This document shows, one piece after another, positions 15,276-18,326 of a stretch of 18,326 nucleotides of DNA (positions are counted from its first letter, which is position 1; each line of letters starts with the position of its first letter). The stretch covers positions 1-18,326 of the forward strand of contig JALFIK010000115.1 of NCBI GenBank assembly GCA_022776205.1. The letters are read 5' to 3'. The stretch comes from Eubacterium sp. (lineage in GTDB: Bacteria > Bacillota > Clostridia > Lachnospirales > Lachnospiraceae). The translations under genes and the position numbers were made by a program. The notes below the pieces were generated by a model. The model did no database searches, was not told where the DNA came from, and was given only the letters and a program-made list of their open reading frames with translations.

Positions 15276-16346
15276 TTACCCGTCGTAGCGTTTCATCGCA
15301 AGATCAATCAGTTTCTGCACAAGAACTTTTTTGTTAAGTCCCTTCGCCTCCCAGAGCATCGGATACATGCTGATGGCTGTAAATCCCGGAAGGGTGTTGA
15401 TCTCGTTAAATACCACTTCGTTCGTATCCTTTGTCAGGAAAAAGTCCACTCTTGACAATCCGGAGCAGTCGAGCGCTTTGAAAATGGCAACCGCATCTCT
15501 GCGGATTTCCTCTTCTTTTCCCTCCGGAAGTTCCGGATCAATGACTGTTCTGGAATCTTCATTGTTATATTTTGCATCATAGCTGTAGAACTCATCCGCT
15601 GCAAGAATCTCTCCCACTCCGGAAGCTTTCGGTTCGCTCATTCCGAGTACACCGCACTCCAGCTCTCTTCCGACAATGGTCTCCTCCACAAGAATCTTCG
15701 TGTCATGCTTTGCTGCCAGATCCAGAGCTGCCACCAGCTCTTCCCTGTTTTCTGCCTTGCTGACACCCTGGGACGAGCCCGCCTTCGAAGGCTTTACAAA
15801 GAGCGGATATGGCAGTGCCTTCTCAATCCCTGCAATGACAGTATCCATATCAGAAAGCTCTTCCCTTCTCACTCCTACAAATTTTGCCTGACGGATTCCA
15901 ATGGAATCCACGATAATCTTTGTATAAAACTTGTCCATGGAACAGGCAGATGCCAGAACACCGCATCCCACATAAGGAATCCGGGCAAGCTCCAGAAGGC
16001 CCTGCAAGGTGCCGTCCTCCCCATTCATTCCATGAAGAACCGGGAAAACCACATCAACAACCAGCTTCTCTGTCTTTCCATCCTCTCTGACAAGGAGAAG
16101 CTCTCCTTTTCCCGTGTCCGGGCAAATATAGGCACTGGTATGCCCCTTTACCCAGCTTCCGTCTTCCAAGTGATTCAAAGAATCGATCAGCTTCCACTGT
16201 CCGTCTTTCGTAATCCCGATCATGATAATATTATAAATATCTGTATCAATGTTCTCAATCACTGTTCTGGCAGAAACAAGGGAAACTTCATGTTCTGAGG
16301 ATTTCCCTCCCATAATTACAACTATATTTTTACTGGCCAAATTCAT
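15276..16346 (-). CDS. ddl: D-alanine--D-alanine ligase
   Basis: The 356-residue ATP-grasp enzyme joins two D-alanines for the peptidoglycan stem peptide in the cytoplasm. Visible features are the N-terminal MGGKSSEHEVSLVSA (12-26; E18 equivalent to the first-subsite Glu), KPSKAGSSQGVSK (185-197) with the catalytic loop serines, and the omega-loop DEFYSYDAKY (251-260). SRVDFF (298-303) and the Mg-binding NEINTLPGFT (314-323) follow. YDAKY in the omega-loop favours D-Ala-D-Ala over the D-Ala-D-Lac ligases of VanA type. Length and motifs are normal. An AAAGG site lies 4 bases before the ATG. It forms a two-gene operon with the DUF1934 gene. Confidence 0.95.
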   Translation of the reverse strand: MNLASKNIVVIMGGKSSEHEVSLVSARTVIENIDTDIYNIIMIGITKDGQWKLIDSLNHLEDGSWVKGHTSAYICPDTGKGELLLVREDGKTEKLVVDVVFPVLHGMNGEDGTLQGLLELARIPYVGCGVLASACSMDKFYTKIIVDSIGIRQAKFVGVRREELSDMDTVIAGIEKALPYPLFVKPSKAGSSQGVSKAENREELVAALDLAAKHDTKILVEETIVGRELECGVLGMSEPKASGVGEILAADEFYSYDAKYNNEDSRTVIDPELPEGKEEEIRRDAVAIFKALDCSGLSRVDFFLTKDTNEVVFNEINTLPGFTAISMYPMLWEAKGLNKKVLVQKLIDLAMKRYDG

Positions 16347-16392
16347 TCACCCTTTCAAAATTATTTCTGCGGTTTTATTAGCTTTGAAATTT

Positions 16393-16401
16393 ATTCTAGC
16401 A
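16393..16401 (-). promoter_or_regulatory. Possible extended -10 promoter for ddl
   Basis: TGCTAGAAT on the reverse strand is an extended -10 element about 45 bases before ddl. No good -35 is visible, and no T-tract terminator separates the upstream protease gene, so partial read-through is possible. Confidence 0.4.
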
Positions 16402-16440
16402 CATCCTGCGGATTTTGGGTATAGAATTTTGCAATCAAAT

Positions 16441-17418
16441 TTAATTTGCCCAGTACCAGCTGTAAGCATTTCTGAACTGTGTCACATCACTGCCGGAAAT
16501 TGAGTTTACCACTTCATCCATATACCGGTAAGTCTCCGGTCTTTGTGCCTTTAACTGCTGTGGATTTTCCGAATAGTCCCGGAAGGATTCCGCAAAATAT
16601 TCCGATTCATTTTTCGTGACATAACTCTTATTTGTTCCGGTGTAATCTGATTTTTCTTCATGATAAATATTTTTCCACTCTGAAGTACTGTCCGCTCCAA
16701 ATTTCAAAGCAGATACAAAATGTCCCAGTTCATGAATTAAATAAGACGGCTTTCCCGATTTAATTTCAATCTTATGATTTCCCACACTGAATACACCGGT
16801 TGTGGAAAGGGCAGAATTTACACGGAAGCTGAAACCAAGTGATTCAAATGCATCATAAACAACCTGCGGAATCTTTCCTTTAATATCACTGAACTTTGTC
16901 AGAACAGGCTCGCTCCCGGAAACAATGCTGTTTTCCGTATTCCGGCTCATTTGTGCTGCCAGGGCAGTCCGGGTTGTCTTTACCGTTGTCGTAACGGTAA
17001 GCTTGATTGTCTGCACTTTTGATTTTTTCTTTGTAGATGTCTGGATTACCGACTGCACCGTTGTTTCTTTTACCGTATAAAATGTTGCATTTTTACTGCT
17101 TGTTTTCTTCTTCGTTGTTTTCTTTTTTGTCGTTGTTTTTGTCTTTTTTGCCGCCTTTTTTAATTTTTTCTTTTTCTTCGTTACTTTCTTTGTCCTGGTA
17201 ACAGATACCTTCGGCTTTCCGGCAAGGGGAACTTCCTCTTCACCAATTATAACCTCCCCCGGCTCAGCAACCGGCATGGTATCTTCAATATCCGCAAAAG
17301 TTTTTCTTTCCTGGGCTCCGCCATTTTTTGTGTAGAATATAATTCCGGCACATAAAACAAAGGCAAAAGCAAGATAGAGAATCGAACCGATAAGTGACTG
17401 ACTGTTTTTTCTTTTCAT
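16441..17418 (-). CDS. Membrane-anchored zinc metalloprotease, anthrax lethal factor/Pro-Pro endopeptidase-like
   Basis: The 325-residue protein has an N-terminal transmembrane or uncleaved signal segment (about 9-29), an acidic stretch (40-65) and a very Lys/Thr-rich low-complexity spacer (about 70-150). The C-terminal domain (about 170-325) is a gluzincin protease. HELGH at 229-233 supplies two zinc ligands and the catalytic Glu. ESEYFAESF follows, with E273 as likely third ligand and Y266 exactly seven residues before it. The Y-x6-E-[FY]FAE spacing matches anthrax lethal factor (Y728/E735) and C. difficile PPEP-1 (Y178/E185). The domain should face outside, beyond the wall-spanning spacer. 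GGGAGGG lies 7 bases before the ATG. Expression is controlled by the type I c-di-GMP riboswitch and terminator directly upstream, and pilT precedes it. The substrate is unknown; surface adhesins or pilus components are reasonable guesses. Confidence 0.85.
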   Translation of the reverse strand: MKRKNSQSLIGSILYLAFAFVLCAGIIFYTKNGGAQERKTFADIEDTMPVAEPGEVIIGEEEVPLAGKPKVSVTRTKKVTKKKKKLKKAAKKTKTTTKKKTTKKKTSSKNATFYTVKETTVQSVIQTSTKKKSKVQTIKLTVTTTVKTTRTALAAQMSRNTENSIVSGSEPVLTKFSDIKGKIPQVVYDAFESLGFSFRVNSALSTTGVFSVGNHKIEIKSGKPSYLIHELGHFVSALKFGADSTSEWKNIYHEEKSDYTGTNKSYVTKNESEYFAESFRDYSENPQQLKAQRPETYRYMDEVVNSISGSDVTQFRNAYSWYWAN

Positions 17419-17504
17419 TGATAATCCCTCCCTGAATTGCTGCTTATGGTCTTATCTGCGTATTACGAGAGAGTAAGTTCGGATAGATAAAAGAAAACAT
17501 GAAA

Positions 17505-17539
17505 CAAAAAACCACCTGTATATCTCTATACAGGCGGTT
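17505..17539 (-). terminator. Terminator of the c-di-GMP riboswitch expression platform
   Basis: Arms 17539-17527 and 17522-17510 (AACCGCCTGTATA and TATACAGGTGGTT in RNA sense) form a 13-base stem with one G-U pair and a four-base loop, followed by six Us. It lies between the riboswitch aptamer and the protease gene, about 90 bases before the ATG. Confidence 0.9.
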
Positions 17540-17588
17540 GCTCTTCACTCATAATATTATGATAATATGATCCATACGCATAAAAATA

Positions 17589-17662
17589 CGGCAACCGGCT
17601 GTCATAGACTTTCGTCCTTAGACCCTTGGCTTTGCGTCCTCTGTTTTCACAGAGTTTGCCCA
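17589..17662 (-). ncRNA. Cyclic di-GMP type I (GEMM) riboswitch aptamer
   Basis: On the reverse strand the aptamer opens with GGGCAAAC. A stem CUCUG/CAGAG is capped by a GAAA-containing loop, followed by the GEMM core GGACGCAAAGCC, then GGGUCUAAGGACGAAAGUC, UAUGACAGCCGG and the closing UUGCC. GGCAA at the 5' end pairs with UUGCC at the 3' end as helix P1. These are the conserved elements of c-di-GMP-I riboswitches, including the tetraloop and core purines that sandwich the ligand. It is transcribed from the promoter at 17691-17719 and precedes a terminator and the surface protease gene. The adjoining pilT supports a role in motility/adhesion switching. Confidence 0.95.
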
Positions 17663-17690
17663 CTAGAATATATTAAATTTTTACATAATT

Positions 17691-17719
17691 ATCATAACAC
17701 TCTCTAAGACAATAGTCAA
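17691..17719 (-). promoter_or_regulatory. Sigma-A promoter for the riboswitch and protease transcript
   Basis: TTGACT (17719-17714) and TATGAT (17696-17691) on the reverse strand are spaced by 17 bases. Transcription would begin near 17684, about 20 bases before the aptamer. The -35 is about 20 bases past the pilT stop codon. Confidence 0.85.
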
Positions 17720-17738
17720 CTCCTCTCACAGATATTTT

Positions 17739-18326
17739 CTATAATTTCTGCATGATCATTTCCGGATTTGTCGCATAATCCAGGGCCGTCTCCCTGCTGA
17801 TCTTCCCATTCGCGTACAGTTTTACAAGAAAACAGTCCATGGAAAACATGTTTTTCTGCCCGGAAGAATACACCAGACCATCAATCTGATGCACCTTATT
17901 GTCCCGAATCATATTTTTTATCGCACGGTTTACCGTCATAAGTTCAAAAGCCGGTACCAGACTACCCCGGACATCCGGCAGAAGTTGTTGAGAAACTACT
18001 GCATTAAGAACCGTGGCCAGCTGGATAGCAACCTGTCTCTGCTGATTTGCCGGAAACACATCAATGATCCGGTCCACCGCATTTGCCGCCCCTTGCGTAT
18101 GTAACGTGGAAAAGACAAGGTGCCCTGTCTCCGCTGCGGTCATGGCGATATTGATCGTCTCATAATCACGCATTTCCCCGAGAAGAATGACGTCCGGACT
18201 CTGCCGCAGGGAAGCACGCAGAGCCGTCTTGTAACTTTCCGTATCAGAACGAATTTCCCTCTGACTTACAATACTTTTTTTATGACGATGTATAAACTCC
18301 AGCGGATCTTCCAGAGTAATGATGTG
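17739..18326 (-). CDS. pilT: Type IV pilus retraction ATPase PilT, C-terminal 195 residues
   Basis: The frame is open to the window edge, so the N-terminal domain and Walker A lie outside. The visible part starts HIITLEDPLEF (Asp box), continues with HRHKKSIVSQRE and ALRASLRQSPDVILLGEMRD (Walker B), and then has TAAETGHLVFSTLHT (His box) and VDRIIDVFPANQQRQVAIQL. These are diagnostic of PilT, the hexameric motor that depolymerises type IV pili. The closely related PilB lacks this exact arrangement and carries a zinc-binding tetracysteine. No terminator follows before the riboswitch promoter, so pilT read-through would enter the riboswitch, whose terminator could also stop it. The presence of PilT suggests type IV pili, twitching or retraction-driven adhesion in this organism. 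Confidence 0.93.
   Translation of the reverse strand, partial: HIITLEDPLEFIHRHKKSIVSQREIRSDTESYKTALRASLRQSPDVILLGEMRDYETINIAMTAAETGHLVFSTLHTQGAANAVDRIIDVFPANQQRQVAIQLATVLNAVVSQQLLPDVRGSLVPAFELMTVNRAIKNMIRDNKVHQIDGLVYSSGQKNMFSMDCFLVKLYANGKISRETALDYATNPEMIMQKL

Noticed and set aside
15705..16298. 197-residue frame on the plus strand
   Set aside because: Antisense shadow of ddl; no ribosome site and His/Asn/Ile-rich composition typical of antisense frames.
17099..17215. Repetitive-looking TTT/CTT-rich stretch considered as a repeat array or CRISPR
   Set aside because: It is the reverse complement of Lys/Thr codons in the protease spacer; there are no regular repeat and spacer units.

Overview
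The window looks like a chromosomal segment of a low-to-mid GC Firmicute, most likely a Clostridia of the Lachnospiraceae type. The reasons are strong AGGAGG ribosome sites, sigma-A promoters with 17-base spacers, a gdpP-rplI-dnaB block, DUF1934 and YARHG proteins, a clostridial 2[4Fe-4S] ferredoxin and a type I c-di-GMP riboswitch. The genus is inference. There is no sign of a phage, an insertion sequence or a CRISPR array.

Region 1 (1-3101) is a small accessory locus: a LacI-family regulator (cut by the window edge, reverse strand), a perfect operator-like palindrome, a DHDPS/NAL-family gene and an NRAMP-fold transporter. Three things are odd here. The regulator has no usable in-frame start codon. 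The aldolase has lost the whole middle of its barrel, including the segment that carries the Schiff-base lysine. The transporter lacks the metal-binding DPGN and MPH motifs of true NRAMPs. The locus may be decaying, or it may do something other than its annotations suggest.

Region 2 (3219-5873) holds a xanthine/uracil-type NCS2 permease behind a roughly 160-base structured leader, a membrane-anchored YARHG protein, and, divergently, a small ferredoxin with its own promoter and terminator.

Region 3 (5956-10638) is core housekeeping on the reverse strand: gdpP (c-di-AMP phosphodiesterase), rplI and dnaB in one operon that ends in a terminator overlapping the dnaB stop codon, then a separately promoted MerR-like regulator.

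Region 4 (10735-14791) has a solitary sugar-binding lipoprotein, divergent from malQ (4-alpha-glucanotransferase) followed by a plsC acyltransferase, and a small membrane protein with a basic tail.

Region 5 (14853-18326) is on the reverse strand: ddl and a DUF1934 gene in a tight pair, a membrane-anchored zinc protease resembling anthrax lethal factor and the clostridial Pro-Pro endopeptidases, a type I c-di-GMP riboswitch with its promoter and terminator directly in front of that protease, and the C-terminal part of PilT. This protease/riboswitch/pilus neighbourhood is the most interesting system in the window. A 7-base complementarity between the riboswitch P1 strand and the terminator stem predicts an OFF switch: high c-di-GMP would shut off the protease while favouring pili and adhesion, parallel to the C. 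difficile PPEP-1/Zmp1 arrangement.
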